Below, piece after piece: positions 1-13,256 of a DNA stretch of 64,000 nucleotides (position 1 is its first letter; each line of letters opens with the position of its first letter). The position numbers and the translations under genes are program-made. The stretch lies in contig NZ_CP104213.1 of NCBI RefSeq assembly GCF_025244745.1, positions 358,501-422,500 of the forward strand. Reading direction: 5' to 3'. Below the pieces are notes generated by a model that made no database searches, was not told where the DNA came from, and saw only the letters and a list, made by a program, of their open reading frames with translations. This DNA comes from Deinococcus rubellus (GTDB taxonomy: Bacteria > Deinococcota > Deinococci > Deinococcales > Deinococcaceae).

Positions 1-460
1 CGGCAAGATCACTAGAAAACACCCCGGCGGCTTTCTGGACGAGTTCGAGCTTCAGGACAATGCGCTCGGAGTACGGGCCTTGCATGTGCTCGTCAATGAC
101 CACCCACACCCGACCATCGGTCAGCAGCGCCCAGCGAATCCCCTTGCCGCCCGCGTAGGCAGCGACTTGCTGATAGTCCTTGTCATGGAGGCCGACGTTC
201 ATTCCTTTAAGTTCAAGCACGAACTGATACTTGCCCGCCACGACGCGCAAATCCGGTCGAAAGCCGCCCTTGTCGGTTTCCTCGGGAATCACTTCCGCCG
301 GATTCCAGATATCGAAGCCTGCCGCTTGCAGAAGAGGCAACACGATGGCCTGCCGCACCACAGCTTCGCCCGGACTGGGCTGGCTGGAGAGCCAGTGTTG
401 GATGACTTTGACGACTTGGGTCACACGCTCACGTCTCATGGGAGTTTGTTCGGCGGGCAT
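1..460 (-). CDS. HsdR N-terminal-domain-like nuclease protein, partial (3' end outside window)
   Basis: The reverse strand is open from an ATG at 460 to the window edge, giving 153 codons with no stop, so the C-terminus is missing. The segment FRPDLRVVAGKYQFVLELKG has the D-(x)n-ExK spacing of a PD-(D/E)xK nuclease core. It is followed by a region (QVAAYAGGKGIRWALLTDG, then VWVVID) typical of the HSDR_N family found at the N-terminus of type I restriction subunits and in stand-alone proteins. No helicase or methylase partner is visible here. A TAAACT box lies 8 nt upstream of the ATG, so the message may be leaderless. Whether this is a full HsdR or a short orphan cannot be told from this window. 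Confidence 0.7.
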   Translation of the reverse strand, partial: MPAEQTPMRRERVTQVVKVIQHWLSSQPSPGEAVVRQAIVLPLLQAAGFDIWNPAEVIPEETDKGGFRPDLRVVAGKYQFVLELKGMNVGLHDKDYQQVAAYAGGKGIRWALLTDGRVWVVIDEHMQGPYSERIVLKLELVQKAAGVFSSDLA

Positions 461-468
461 GTTTCAAA

Positions 469-474
469 AGTTTA
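469..474 (-). promoter_or_regulatory. Candidate -10 box (TAAACT) of the HsdR-N-like gene
   Basis: TAAACT on the minus strand ends 8 nt before the ATG at 460. No Shine-Dalgarno sequence fits between them, which suggests leaderless transcription. Confidence 0.4.
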
Positions 475-518
475 GCGGAAGGGCCGAACATTCTTTCAAC
501 GTTGAGCGCCCGATCGTC

Positions 519-524
519 TACACT
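519..524 (+). promoter_or_regulatory. Candidate -10 box (TACACT) of the pullulanase gene
   Basis: TACACT ends 10 nt before the ATG at 535. TTCAAC at 495-500 could be a poor -35 with an 18-nt spacer. The predicted RNA would begin at or very near the start codon. Confidence 0.4.
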
Positions 525-534
525 CTCCCCTACC

Positions 535-3897
<3,363 letters not shown>

Positions 3898-3980
3898 GAC
3901 GCTCCAACCCAGCCCACTTCATCCTCATCCTCCAGAAACGCGCTATTCCTGGGGGATGAAGCCAGGCCGGGCACACACGC

Positions 3981-5546
3981 ATGGGTGATCTGAGCGGCGA
4001 ACTGGGCCGGGCCGGGTCGGGCGCGGCGCAGGCCCAGAGCCGTGATCAGGCCCAGTTCGTGCGCCGCCGGGGGTTGTACGTCGGGGCCATTCTGACCGGG
4101 GCGCTGGTGGGGCTGCTGGTCACGGCCTTCCGGTTGCTGCTCGGCATGCTGGAACTGCGGCGGGCCACCTGGACGCCCGCGCTGATCGTACTCGCGCCGA
4201 TGCTCGGGGAGGTGTTCAGTGTCTGGCTGGTGCGGCGGGCCGAGCCGAGCGCATCGGGCAGCGGCATTCCGCAGCTCAAGGCGGTGCTGCACCTGCTGAG
4301 ATTCTTTCCCTGGCCGCGCGTGCTGCCCATCAAGTTTGTGGGCGGGCTGGCGGCGATGGGGTCGGGGCTGCCGCTGGGCCGCGAGGGGCCGAGTGTGCAG
4401 ATGGGCGGCAGCCTCGGCGCGGCAGTGGCCCAGCTCACCCACGCCCGCCCGCAGCGCCGCCTGACCCTGATCGCCGCCGGGGCCGGGGCCGGGCTGGCCG
4501 CCGCCTTCAACGCCCCGCTGGCCGGGGTCACCTTCGTGCTGGAAGAATTGCAGCGCGATTTCACGCCGATGGTGTTCACGGCGGCGCTGATCGCCTGTAC
4601 TGTGGCCGACACGGTGACCCGCAGCCTGGCCGGGCAGACTCCAGTGTTCACCCTGCCGTTCTTCGCCGCGCCGCGCCTGGCAGCGCTGCCGCTCTTTTTG
4701 CTGCTGGGCCTGCTGTGCGGCCTGGCGGGCGTGGTGTTCAACAGATCGCTGCTGCGCTCGCTCGATCTGGTCGCTCGCGTCCGCTCGCCGCTGCTGCTGG
4801 CGGCCCTCTGTGGGCTCGGTGTCGGGGCGCTGGGTTACTTCGTGCCGAGCGTGCTGGGCAGCGGGCACGCGGTGGTCGAGGCGGCGGCGCAGGGGAAGGT
4901 GGCGCTGCTTACTGCCGTCTTCTGGCTGGTGCTGAGACTCCTCGTCACGCTGGCGGGCTACGCGCCCGGCACGCCCGGCGGCATCTTCGCGCCGCTGCTG
5001 GTCATGGGCGCGCTGCTGGGGGCGGCCTTCGGACACCTCGCCGCGCCGCTGGCCGGTGACACGCCCGCTGGGCTGTTTGCGGTGGTGGGGATGGCGGCCT
5101 TGTTCAGTGGGGTGGTCCGCGCCCCACTCACGGCCGTCGTGCTGATCGTGGAGATGACCGGCAGCTATCCGCTGATGCTGCCGCTGCTGGCGGCCTGCTT
5201 CGTCGCCTACGCGGTGGCTGAGCGGCTGCGCGACGCCCCGATCTACGACGCGCTGCTGTCGCGTGAGCTGCGGCTGCGCTCCCCCGACGCGGTGCTGCTG
5301 CCCGAGATCATGGACGTGAGCCTGCGCCTGCAACCTGGCGCGCCGTTCGAGGGTCGCCCGGTCCGCGACCTGGGCCTGCCCCCCGGCTGCGTCATCGTGG
5401 AGATTGAGCGGGAGGGCCGCAGCCTGCTGCCGCACGGCGACACCGAACTCCAGGCGGGCGATTTGCTCCACGTACGCCTGGCCCCCGAAGCGGCGGACGC
5501 TTACGGGCGGCTACGGGCCGGAACCGGGCACCACTCGGAGCACTGA
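3981..5546 (+). CDS. ClC-family H+/Cl- exchange transporter with C-terminal TrkA-C domain
   Basis: A 521-residue polytopic inner-membrane protein. The ClC anion-pathway signatures are present: GSGIP near residue 93, GREGPSVQ with gating glutamate E135, and GTPGGIFAP further on. A glutamate pair in FVLEELQRDF sits where the proton glutamate (E203 in the E. coli protein) lies, so coupled Cl-/H+ exchange is more likely than a passive channel. The last ~75 residues (from LRLQPGAPFEGRPVRDLGLP) look like a TrkA-C ligand-binding domain, a soluble regulatory addition found in a subset of bacterial ClCs. It follows the pullulanase gene by 83 nt but has no obvious functional link to it. No strong Shine-Dalgarno sequence precedes ATG 3981. 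Confidence 0.9.
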   Translation: MGDLSGELGRAGSGAAQAQSRDQAQFVRRRGLYVGAILTGALVGLLVTAFRLLLGMLELRRATWTPALIVLAPMLGEVFSVWLVRRAEPSASGSGIPQLKAVLHLLRFFPWPRVLPIKFVGGLAAMGSGLPLGREGPSVQMGGSLGAAVAQLTHARPQRRLTLIAAGAGAGLAAAFNAPLAGVTFVLEELQRDFTPMVFTAALIACTVADTVTRSLAGQTPVFTLPFFAAPRLAALPLFLLLGLLCGLAGVVFNRSLLRSLDLVARVRSPLLLAALCGLGVGALGYFVPSVLGSGHAVVEAAAQGKVALLTAVFWLVLRLLVTLAGYAPGTPGGIFAPLLVMGALLGAAFGHLAAPLAGDTPAGLFAVVGMAALFSGVVRAPLTAVVLIVEMTGSYPLMLPLLAACFVAYAVAERLRDAPIYDALLSRELRLRSPDAVLLPEIMDVSLRLQPGAPFEGRPVRDLGLPPGCVIVEIEREGRSLLPHGDTELQAGDLLHVRLAPEAADAYGRLRAGTGHHSEH

Positions 5547-5601
5547 GGCGTCCCCCGGATCAGAGTGCTTGGGCCGGGTTGTCCAGCAGCGACGATCTGG
5601 C

Positions 5602-5619
5602 AGCGAAATCGGTTTCGCT
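5602..5619. promoter_or_regulatory. LacI/GalR-type operator palindrome upstream of the sugar ABC operon
   Basis: AGCGAAATCGGTTTCGCT is a perfect 7-bp inverted repeat around TCGG, with the GAAA-NCGN-TTTC core typical of LacI-family operators. It lies 134 nt before the TTG start of the ATPase gene. No LacI-type regulator gene is in the window. Confidence 0.5.
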
Positions 5620-5753
5620 CCTCTGCTTTTGTGTTACCCTCAGTCCATCAACAGCGGACCTCAAACGCGGCCAAACCGCCTGGCCTGGGCGTCGTTCTTC
5701 CATCCAAAAATTCAAGTTGCTTTTGCTCGTCTCCTTCACAGACAGGTGAACCC

Positions 5754-7289
5754 TTGAGCCAACTTCCAGCTGCTGAATTCATCAACGTCACCAAAGCCTT
5801 TGGGCCAGTGCAAGTCCTGCACGGGGTCAGTTTCGCCATTGCTGCCGGAGAAATCCACGCCCTGATCGGTGAGAACGGCGCGGGCAAATCCACCCTGATG
5901 AAGATTCTGGGAGGCTATCAGCCGCCGACTTCCGGCGAGGTCCTGCTCTCGGGGCAGCCGGCACACTTTGGCAGCAGCCGCGACGCCGAGGAAGAAGGTG
6001 TGGTGCTGATTCATCAGGAATTCAATCTGGCCGATGACCTGACGGTGGCGCAGAATGTTTTTCTGGGCCGCGAACTCGGCGGGGCGCTGCTCAACGACGC
6101 GGCCATGAACCGTGAGGCGGCGGCGGCCCTCGCGCGGCTGGGCGTGCCGATCGCGCCGACGCGCAAGGTGCGTGAGCTGAGCGTGCCGCAAAAGCAGCTC
6201 GTCGAGATTGCCAAGGCGCTCGCGCGTGACGCGAGGCTGCTGATCATGGATGAACCCACCGCCAGTCTGACCGTGCGCGAAACCGACGTGCTGTTTGACC
6301 TCATCAGGAAGCTCAGGAGTGCGGGCGTGACCATTCTCTATATCAGCCACAAACTCGAAGAGGTCAAGGCGCTGGCCGATACGGTCACGGTGCTGCGCGA
6401 CGGCGCGGTGGTGTCCAGTGGCCCGGCCGGTGAGCTGACCCCGCATGAGATGGCCAACCGGATGGTGGGGCGCGAACTGGAGGATATGTTTCCGCCGAAG
6501 GGCCAGCCGGGAGAACAGGAACTGCTGCACGTGGAGGCGCTGAGCGTGCCCGGCTGGGCGCAGGACATTTCGTTCACCCTGCACGCGGGCGAGGTGCTGG
6601 GCCTGGCCGGACTCGTCGGTTCAGGCCGCACCGAACTGTTCGAGGGGCTGCTGGGCCTGCGCCCGCGCACGCTGGGTGAAGTCCGAATCGCTGGAAAAGC
6701 CGTGCGCCTGCGCAGTCCCGGCGACGCCGCCCGCGCTGGACTGGTGTACCTGTCCGAAGACCGCAAGGGCAAGGGCCTGCTGGTTGACTTCAAGCTGCGT
6801 CCCAATCTGACCCTGACCACCTTGCAGCACTACGCCCACCCCTTCCTTGACATCGGCGCGGAGCAGGCGGCGCTGGAGCGGGCCGCCCGCGACTACAACA
6901 TCCGCACTGGGCGGCTGGACGTGGAAGCCCGGCTGCTCTCCGGCGGCAACCAGCAAAAGCTGGCGCTGGCCCGCATTCTGGAAGCTGATCCGCAGGTCAT
7001 CGTGCTGGACGAGCCGACTCGTGGGGTGGACGTGGGTGCCAAGCGCGAGATTTACCTGCTGATTCAGCGCCTGGCCGAGAGTGGCAAGGGCGTCATCGTG
7101 ATTTCCAGCGAACTGGGTGAACTGCTGGGTCTCAGCCAGCGCCTGCTGGTGGTGCGTGAGGGCCGGATCGTGGGTGAGCTTTCAGGTGAAGAAATAAATG
7201 AGCAGGAAGTCATTCAGTACGCCACTGGTCTGAAGGTTGCTGTCCCCAAAGCCACTGGTTCGTCTATCAAGTCCCTGGAGAGCGCGTGA
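5754..7289 (+). CDS. Sugar ABC importer, double ATP-binding subunit (RbsA/MglA/XylG type)
   Basis: A 511-residue protein with two nucleotide-binding domains in tandem, the form that energises CUT2-type monosaccharide importers. Domain 1 has Walker [10 protein letters not shown], a signature region around [16 protein letters not shown], and Walker B LLIMDEPT. Domain 2 has the family's degenerate Walker A ([10 protein letters not shown]), a full [13 protein letters not shown] signature and [13 protein letters not shown] place the start at TTG 5754, preceded by ACAGGTGA; an in-frame extension back to 5565 would add residues unlike any family member. The stop overlaps the permease start by 4 nt, so the two are translationally coupled. 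Substrate cannot be read from this subunit. Confidence 0.9.
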   Translation: MSQLPAAEFINVTKAFGPVQVLHGVSFAIAAGEIHALIGENGAGKSTLMKILGGYQPPTSGEVLLSGQPAHFGSSRDAEEEGVVLIHQEFNLADDLTVAQNVFLGRELGGALLNDAAMNREAAAALARLGVPIAPTRKVRELSVPQKQLVEIAKALARDARLLIMDEPTASLTVRETDVLFDLIRKLRSAGVTILYISHKLEEVKALADTVTVLRDGAVVSSGPAGELTPHEMANRMVGRELEDMFPPKGQPGEQELLHVEALSVPGWAQDISFTLHAGEVLGLAGLVGSGRTELFEGLLGLRPRTLGEVRIAGKAVRLRSPGDAARAGLVYLSEDRKGKGLLVDFKLRPNLTLTTLQHYAHPFLDIGAEQAALERAARDYNIRTGRLDVEARLLSGGNQQKLALARILEADPQVIVLDEPTRGVDVGAKREIYLLIQRLAESGKGVIVISSELGELLGLSQRLLVVREGRIVGELSGEEINEQEVIQYATGLKVAVPKATGSSIKSLESA

Positions 7290-8296
7290 CCACCCCCACC
7301 GGAAAATCGTCCGACAACCCGCCCGCCCCGCGCCCCTCGGTGCTGTCACGAATAGGCAGCCTGGGGCCGCTGCTGGGCCTCCTCGCCCTGATGATCGTCG
7401 CCACCGCGCTCAATCCCGATTTCCTGACCCTCTCCAACCTGTCGAACGTGCTGACCCGCGCCGCCTTCATCGGCATCATCGCGGTGGGAGCCACCTTCGT
7501 GATCATCTCGGGCGGGATTGACCTTTCAGTCGGCTCAATGGCCGCCTTGATCGCCGGTTCGATGATCCTGATCATGAATGCCATTAGTCCGGGCGTGGGC
7601 ACCGTCGGCATCATCGTCATCGGGATGCTGTGTGCCCTGCTCATCGGGGCGGGGGCGGGCCTGCTCCACGGTACGGTCATTACGCGGGGACGCATCGAGC
7701 CGTTTATCGTCACGCTGGGCACGCTGGGCATCTTCCGCTCGGTGCTGACGTATCTCTCGCAGGGCGGCAGCATCTCACTGAACAACACCCTCAGCGACGC
7801 CTACAGTCCGGTCTTCTACGGCAAATTCCTGGGCATTCCGATTCCGATTCTGGTATTCACCGCCGTCGCGCTGCTGGGCGGGTTGATTCTCAACCGCACC
7901 CGCTACGGCCGCTACGTGCAGGCCACCGGCAGCAACGAGCAGGTGGCCCGCTACGCCGCCGTGGACGTGACCCGCGTCAAGATCATTACCTACGTTATCC
8001 AGGGCGTCTGCGTGGCGCTGGCGACGCTGCTGTATGTCCCCAGACTCGGCAGCGCCAGTCCCAGCACCGGCCTGCTGTGGGAGCTGGAAGCCATTGCCGC
8101 CGTTATCATCGGCGGTACGGCCCTCAAGGGCGGCTCCGGGCGCATCTGGGGCACGGTGGTGGGCGCGATTCTGCTCGTCACCATCGAGAATGTCCTCAAC
8201 CTCACCTCCATCATCAGTGTGTACCTGAATGCCGCCGTGCAGGGCGTGGTCATCATCATCGTGGCGTTTATGCAGCGCGGGAAGAAGGCGGGATGA
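7286..8296 (+). CDS. Sugar ABC importer, permease subunit (RbsC type)
   Basis: A 336-residue polytopic membrane protein of the CUT2 permease family. Its GTG start overlaps the ATPase stop. The conserved core [20 protein letters not shown] is present near residues 69-88, followed by [16 protein letters not shown] and, near the C-terminus, [20 protein letters not shown], all standard landmarks for RbsC-like proteins. The N-terminal ~30 residues are polar and Pro-rich, then about nine hydrophobic segments follow. It should pair with the upstream double ATPase and the downstream binding protein. Confidence 0.9.
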   Translation: MTTPTGKSSDNPPAPRPSVLSRIGSLGPLLGLLALMIVATALNPDFLTLSNLSNVLTRAAFIGIIAVGATFVIISGGIDLSVGSMAALIAGSMILIMNAISPGVGTVGIIVIGMLCALLIGAGAGLLHGTVITRGRIEPFIVTLGTLGIFRSVLTYLSQGGSISLNNTLSDAYSPVFYGKFLGIPIPILVFTAVALLGGLILNRTRYGRYVQATGSNEQVARYAAVDVTRVKIITYVIQGVCVALATLLYVPRLGSASPSTGLLWELEAIAAVIIGGTALKGGSGRIWGTVVGAILLVTIENVLNLTSIISVYLNAAVQGVVIIIVAFMQRGKKAG

Positions 8297-8453
8297 AGCT
8301 GGTCTTCAGGCCCCAGAAGCCGCCCTAGCAGGGCCTGAACGTACATTCACTGCGCCCGCCCCCGCGCCCATCCGTTTTCGTTCCAGTCCTCTCCCCCGCA
8401 AAGGGAGTCAACGACAAAAGCCGTTCTCGCCTCTCGCCGCACAAGGAGTCACC

Positions 8454-9404
8454 ATGCAACAGCTCAAGAACCTGGCCTTCCTTTCCCTTACCCTGCTCGC
8501 CTCTGCCGCGCTGGCGCAGACCAAGCAGGTCATGGGCGTCTCGATTCCCTCTGCCGATCACGGCTGGACGGCGGGCATCGTCTACTGGGCCAACCAGACC
8601 AAGGCCGAGCTGGAAAAGCAGTACCCCGGCCTCACCGTCATCGTCAAGACCGCCAAGGATTCCAACGAGCAGGCCAATCAGATTCAGGATCTTTCCGCCG
8701 TCAACAAAATCAACGCCCTGGTGATCTTGCCGCAGGAAAGTGCGCCGCTGACCCGTCCGGTGGGCAACCTCCAGAAGAAGGGCGTATTCACGGTGGTCGT
8801 GGACCGCGCCCTGACCGACCCCACCGCCCAGAACGCCTATGTGGCGGGCGACAATCCGGGTCTGGGCAAAGTCAGCGGCGAGTACGTGGGCAAAACGCTG
8901 GGTGGCAAGGGCAATATCGTGGTGCTGCGCGGCATTGCCACTGTGATCGACAACCAGCGGGTCGACGCCTTTGACGCGGTTCTCAAGGCCAAATACCCCG
9001 ATATCAAGATTCTGGACAAGCAGTACGCCAACTGGAACCGCGACGACGGCTTCAAGGTGATGCAGGATTACCTGACCCGCTTTCCCAAGATCGACGCGGT
9101 GTGGGCGCAGGACGACGACATCGCGGTGGGGGTGCTGAAGGCCATTCAGCAGGCCGGGCGCAGCGACATCAAGTTCGTGCTGGGCGGCGCGGGCATGAAG
9201 GAAATGGTCAAGAAGGTGCAGGACGGCGATCCGCTCATCACCGCCGACGTGACCTACCCGCCCACCATGATCCGCGACGCCATGCGCCTGACCGCCAAAT
9301 CGCTGATGACCAAAACCGCCATGCCCAAGTCCACCATCATTCCCAGCACGCTGGTGACCAAGAGCAATGCCGCGAAGTTTTATTACCCGGATTCGCCGTT
9401 CTGA
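8454..9404 (+). CDS. Periplasmic sugar-binding protein (Peripla_BP_4, RbsB type)
   Basis: A 316-residue secreted solute receptor for the preceding importer. ATG 8454 has a Shine-Dalgarno AAGGAG 7 nt upstream and begins a signal peptide ending in ALAQ; there is no lipobox cysteine. The mature part follows the two-lobe plan of ribose/galactose-binding proteins: [20 protein letters not shown] at the start, [17 protein letters not shown] in the first hinge, VRDGN-like VVDRALTD, and [16 protein letters not shown] in lobe 2. It is separated from the permease by 157 nt, and the strong RBS suits the higher dose needed for a binding protein. The ligand is not identifiable; the sugar-polyol enzymes downstream make an unusual monosaccharide or inositol-like ligand plausible. 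Confidence 0.87.
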   Translation: MQQLKNLAFLSLTLLASAALAQTKQVMGVSIPSADHGWTAGIVYWANQTKAELEKQYPGLTVIVKTAKDSNEQANQIQDLSAVNKINALVILPQESAPLTRPVGNLQKKGVFTVVVDRALTDPTAQNAYVAGDNPGLGKVSGEYVGKTLGGKGNIVVLRGIATVIDNQRVDAFDAVLKAKYPDIKILDKQYANWNRDDGFKVMQDYLTRFPKIDAVWAQDDDIAVGVLKAIQQAGRSDIKFVLGGAGMKEMVKKVQDGDPLITADVTYPPTMIRDAMRLTAKSLMTKTAMPKSTIIPSTLVTKSNAAKFYYPDSPF

Positions 9405-9592
9405 GCAGCCCTGGGCTTTGAGGAACAGCAAGTTCAAACCTTCTGCTCTGGCCGCTTGATTAAACTGTGGGGCGGGCCAATGTTGCTCGCCCTGCAGTTT
9501 GTTCTGTCACTGCTCAAGCCTGGCCCTGTTCTGGCTCACAGCTCGCAACCCGAAGTCTTTTGACCCACCCATCCCACAAAGGACACCCACCC

Positions 9593-10600
9593 ATGCCCAG
9601 ACCCGTCACCCTGTTTACCGGCCAGTGGGCCGATCTGCCCCTCGCTGAACTCGCGCCGCTCGCCAGAGAAATGGGCTTCGACGGCCTGGAACTGGCCTGC
9701 TGGGGCGACCATTTCGACGTGCAGCGGGCACTCAAGGAAGAAGGCTACGTTCAGAGCGTGCGCGACCTGCTCGCCCAGCACGGCCTCAAGGTTTACGCCA
9801 TCGGCAACCACCTGGTCGGACAGGCCATCTGCGACCCTATCGACGAGCGGCACAAGTCGATTGTGCCTGCCCACGTCTGGGGCGACGGCGATCCGGAAGG
9901 CGTGCGCCAGCGCGCGGCGCAGGAGATGATGGACACTGCCCGTGCTGCCAAAAAGCTGGGCGTTGGCGTGGTCACGGGCTTCACCGGTTCGAGCGTCTGG
10001 CACAGTCTCTACGCCTTTCCGCCCACCGATCAGGCCTACTGGCAGCGCGGCTTTGACGACTTCGCCTGCCGCTTCACCCCGATTCTGGAGGTGTTTGAGG
10101 AAGTCGGCGTCAACTTCGCCCTGGAAGTTCACCCCACCGAGATTGCCTTCGACACGGCGACAGCTGAGCGGGCGCTGGAAGCTGTGGGGCGTCATAAAAG
10201 ATTCGGCTTCAATTACGATCCCAGCCACCTGGCCTATCAGGGTGTGGATTACGTGGGCTTTTTGCGGCGCTTCCCCGAGCGGATTTACCACGCCCACATC
10301 AAGGATGTCTGGTGGAACCACGGCAGCGGCGAGGTGGGCGTGTTCGGCGGCCACACGACGTTTGGTGACGCCCGGCGCTTCTGGGACTTTCGCTCGGTGG
10401 GGCGCGGTGACGTGAATTTTGAGGCCATTATCGTGGCGCTGCACGACATCGGGTATTCTGGCCCGCTGAGCATCGAGTGGGAAGATGCCCGGATGGACCG
10501 CGTCTTCGGGGCGACCGAGAGCGCCGCCTACACCCGTAAGCTGGACTTCCCCGCCTCGGACGTGGTGTTCGACGCGGCCTTTGGCAAGGACGATGCGTGA
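9593..10600 (+). CDS. Sugar phosphate isomerase/epimerase (AP-endonuclease-2-type TIM barrel)
   Basis: 335 residues. It belongs to the IolE/IolI/xylose-isomerase-like superfamily of metal-dependent TIM barrels that isomerise or epimerise free or phosphorylated sugars. Landmarks are [16 protein letters not shown] near the N-terminus, the metal-ligand strand [40 protein letters not shown] and the terminal [10 protein letters not shown] with conserved acidic and histidine ligands. Translation likely starts at ATG 9593 (AAAGGA upstream); the reading frame is open 42 codons further 5' but that part is intergenic in character. The TGA overlaps the GTG of the next gene. Precise substrate unknown. 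Confidence 0.83.
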   Translation: MPRPVTLFTGQWADLPLAELAPLAREMGFDGLELACWGDHFDVQRALKEEGYVQSVRDLLAQHGLKVYAIGNHLVGQAICDPIDERHKSIVPAHVWGDGDPEGVRQRAAQEMMDTARAAKKLGVGVVTGFTGSSVWHSLYAFPPTDQAYWQRGFDDFACRFTPILEVFEEVGVNFALEVHPTEIAFDTATAERALEAVGRHKRFGFNYDPSHLAYQGVDYVGFLRRFPERIYHAHIKDVWWNHGSGEVGVFGGHTTFGDARRFWDFRSVGRGDVNFEAIIVALHDIGYSGPLSIEWEDARMDRVFGATESAAYTRKLDFPASDVVFDAAFGKDDA

Positions 10601-11742
10601 ATACCTATCAGCGCCGCCTCCGACTGGCGATGGTCGGCGGCGGCTTAGACGCCTTCATCGGCGCGGTTCACCGTCACGCGGCGGCACTGGATGGACGCTA
10701 TGAACTGGTGGCCGGTGCCCTGTCCAGCACGCCGGAACGCTCCCGGGCGTCGGGCCAGGTGCTGGGCCTTCCCGCTGAGCGCAGTTACGGCACCTGGCAA
10801 GAACTGCTGGAAGGCGAAAAGGCGCGCGAGGACGGGGCCGAGGTCATCAGCATCGTGACGCCCAATCACCTGCATTTTCCAGTGGCGCTGGCGGCGGTGC
10901 AGGCCGGGTTTCACGTCATCTGCGACAAGCCGCTGGTGCACACATTGGCGCAGGCCCAGGAACTTGAGCAGGCTGTTGAGCAGGCGGGCAATGTCTTCGC
11001 TGTCACCTATAACTATTCTGGATACCCGCTGATCCGCCAGGCCCGCGAAATGGTGCGCGGCGGGGTGCTGGGCGAGATCCGCAAGGTGATCGTGGAGTAT
11101 CACCAGGGCTGGCTGGCCACCGGGAGCGAGGGCAAGCAGGCCGAGTGGCGCACCGACCCCGCCCGCAGCGGCCCTGCTGGAGCGCTGGGCGATATCGGCA
11201 CGCACGCCGAGCAGCTCGTCAGCTTCGTGACGGGCCTGGAACTCAGTGAGGTGGCCGCCGAGTTGACCCGGTTCGTGCCGGGCCGCGCCCTGGACGACGA
11301 CGCCAGCATGTTGCTGCGTTTTGAAGGCGGTGCAAAGGGGCTGCTGACCATCTCGCAGATCGAGATTGGCCGCGAGAACGATCTGCGCCTGGCCGTTTTC
11401 GGCAGCAGGGGCAGTCTGAGCTGGTGTCAGGAAAACCCCAATGTCCTGATTTACGACCAGCTCGATATGCCCCGGCAACTGCTGACGCGCGGTGGGGCGG
11501 GGCTGGGCGCGGCGGCCACGGCGGCCACCCGCCTCCCCTCCGGCCACCCTGAAGCCTTCATCGAGGCATTTGCCAACATCTATGTGGGTGCCGCTGACGA
11601 CATCGCGGCGCGGCAACGCGGCGAGAAGTTGGAAACGCTTTACCCCACCGTGAAAGACGGCGTGCGCGGCGTGGACTTCATGGAGAAGGTGCTGGAAAGT
11701 GCAGCGCAGAATGGGCGCTGGGCGGCGTGGGCGGGCCGATGA
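10597..11742 (+). CDS. Gfo/Idh/MocA-family NAD(P)-dependent oxidoreductase
   Basis: 381 residues. The N-terminal Rossmann fold opens with [20 protein letters not shown], followed by [18 protein letters not shown] and the catalytic-lysine motif VICDKPLV (the family EKP variant). The C-terminal substrate domain contains the dehydratase-like [20 protein letters not shown], where the aspartate and histidine are typical catalytic partners of the lysine. It starts at GTG 10597, sharing 4 nt with the isomerase. Members of this family oxidise sugars, inositols or sugar acids. Together with the isomerase and the CUT2 importer it forms an uptake-and-conversion operon for one carbohydrate, most likely an inositol or rare hexose; this is inference from context. 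Confidence 0.85.
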   Translation: MNTYQRRLRLAMVGGGLDAFIGAVHRHAAALDGRYELVAGALSSTPERSRASGQVLGLPAERSYGTWQELLEGEKAREDGAEVISIVTPNHLHFPVALAAVQAGFHVICDKPLVHTLAQAQELEQAVEQAGNVFAVTYNYSGYPLIRQAREMVRGGVLGEIRKVIVEYHQGWLATGSEGKQAEWRTDPARSGPAGALGDIGTHAEQLVSFVTGLELSEVAAELTRFVPGRALDDDASMLLRFEGGAKGLLTISQIEIGRENDLRLAVFGSRGSLSWCQENPNVLIYDQLDMPRQLLTRGGAGLGAAATAATRLPSGHPEAFIEAFANIYVGAADDIAARQRGEKLETLYPTVKDGVRGVDFMEKVLESAAQNGRWAAWAGR

Positions 11743-11789
11743 AAGAGCGGAGTACTTGCGAAGACATTTTGGGTGAGTTTTGGATGATC

Positions 11790-11831
11790 AAAACCTGTAA
11801 GACCTGTGTTATATCTTAACCTTTAGGTTTT
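11790..11831. terminator. Imperfect inverted repeat after the sugar operon
   Basis: AAAACCT (11790-11796) pairs with AGGTTTT (11825-11831), with an inner TAAG/CTTA pairing. It follows the oxidoreductase gene by about 50 nt and precedes the receiver-like gene. It could be a weak terminator or an operator. Confidence 0.3.
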
Positions 11832-11875
11832 GTCACGATGGCCCTCCTTTTCCTGCTGGCGGTGATCCACTCTTT

Positions 11876-12625
11876 ATGCTCATAACCGAAGTGCTGGTGG
11901 TTGAATCCCAGATCGGTGTTCGCAAGGCGCTCGAGCGGCTGCTTGAGGGTCTGGGTCTGCGTTTTCGCAGCGTCGGGAGCGGCGCGCAGGCCGAGCGTGA
12001 GAGCCGTGAATGGCGGCCCGGTCTGGTCATCGCCGGGCTGACCCTGCCGGACCAGAGCGGGCTGGCGTTGTGCCGCAAGCTGTGCCAGGACTCGCTGCCG
12101 GTGGTGCTGCTCGGCGACATCGGCTGGAACGATGCCCAGGCAGCGGGCGCGGCGGGCACTTTAGGGTTGCCGCTGGAAGCCCTCGAACTCTCGAAGCTGA
12201 TTCATTCGCTGCTCGGAACCCGCGCTCAGGTCGCGCCGCCGCCGGGTCTGCTGTTTGCCGAGAAGTTGATGGAGCGCTCCGGCGTGTTGGCCGTGAGCTG
12301 TTACGACGCCCAGGGTGCGCCGCAGCATAGTGTGGGCCTGCGGCTGCCTGAGGGGCTGGGGGGTCGGGCCAGAACGTCCCTGGCGGATGTCCACTGGCTG
12401 GCCGAGGGCCAGGGCACCACGCCACATGTCACCATGCCGCCGCTGCGCGGAGCGGGCCTGGCCACCAGGCCGCTCGGCGTCATTCAGGTGGAATACGGTG
12501 AGCGCTGCTTGCTGCTGTTCGAGCGGTCCGGCGGCATCGTGGCCTGCTTGCTTCGAGACAGCGCCAGTGCCAGCCTGATGAAGTACTGGCTGCGCTCGAC
12601 TGGGCCGGTGGAGTCGTCGTTTTAA
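11876..12625 (+). CDS. Degenerate (pseudo-)receiver domain protein with unknown C-terminal domain
   Basis: 249 residues. The first ~115 follow the CheY fold (EVLVVESQIGVRKALERLLE, then RPGLVIAGLTLPDQSGLALC and LPVVLLGDI), but the phospho-acceptor aspartate expected in the LDLxLP strand is a glycine (VIAGLTLP). The acidic pair near the N-terminus is ES and the switch Thr/Ser is also missing. The receiver therefore probably cannot be phosphorylated. Residues ~120-249 (AEKLMERSGVLAVSCYDAQG onward) are a separate alpha/beta domain that could be Roadblock-like; I cannot confirm this. It is flanked by intergenic regions and is probably monocistronic. No histidine kinase is adjacent. Confidence 0.6.
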   Translation: MLITEVLVVESQIGVRKALERLLEGLGLRFRSVGSGAQAERESREWRPGLVIAGLTLPDQSGLALCRKLCQDSLPVVLLGDIGWNDAQAAGAAGTLGLPLEALELSKLIHSLLGTRAQVAPPPGLLFAEKLMERSGVLAVSCYDAQGAPQHSVGLRLPEGLGGRARTSLADVHWLAEGQGTTPHVTMPPLRGAGLATRPLGVIQVEYGERCLLLFERSGGIVACLLRDSASASLMKYWLRSTGPVESSF

Positions 12626-12824
12626 CATTCAATCCCCTGGCCGGAGTCACCGGTTCGGGGGCTGAGCGATCAATAGTCTGCTGAATTTTTTTGAAAGGAG
12701 GCCGATTCGGAATCGGGGCTGGCCCCATACGGGTGCTGCTCATGGCGATACGCGCATGGGCATGCCTGACCGCTTTTTGTAGGGTGGAATGAAATGAAGC
12801 GGAATCAGTAGTACTGGGCCAGCC

Positions 12825-13256
12825 TTATTTGCTGGTTTTGCGCTTGCCGCGCGCGCGCGATTTGCCGAGCGAGTGGCCCTTGTCGTAGCTGGCCTGCATT
12901 TTCTGGCGGGTTTCGGCGGCCAGTGTCTTGAAATCAACCAGACCCGCTTCAATCGCCTCGATACTGGGCTTGATGGTGCCGCCGCGCCGGGTGGCCGCCA
13001 GTTCGCGGTTGGTGCGGTCAAACCACTCTTCGAATTTGGGCGTCACTTCGAAGATCATTTCGCGCATGGTGCGGCTGTAAGTTTCGTCGCTGTTGCGGCG
13101 ACTAAATGATTTGGGCAACTGGAAGCGCTCAGTGTTCATGTACGCCGCTTCAAACTGACCTTCCCGCACCGCCGACTTGAAATCCTTAACGAAGGTATCA
13201 CTGCGCTGTGGGTTGGTGAGCATCTGGACCTGTTCGCTCAATTTACGATAAGTCAT
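12825..13256 (-). CDS. Hypothetical basic protein
   Basis: 143 residues, no recognised domain. ATG 13256 is chosen because AGGAGG lies 10 nt upstream; the frame stays open further 5' without an RBS. The protein is largely helical with many Arg/Lys/Glu residues, a motif-like centre FEEWFDRTNRELAATRRGGT, and a strongly basic tail GKSRARGKRKTSK that could bind nucleic acid. It stands alone, with 199 nt to the left and 412 nt to the right without genes. Confidence 0.6.
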   Translation of the reverse strand: MTYRKLSEQVQMLTNPQRSDTFVKDFKSAVREGQFEAAYMNTERFQLPKSFSRRNSDETYSRTMREMIFEVTPKFEEWFDRTNRELAATRRGGTIKPSIEAIEAGLVDFKTLAAETRQKMQASYDKGHSLGKSRARGKRKTSK

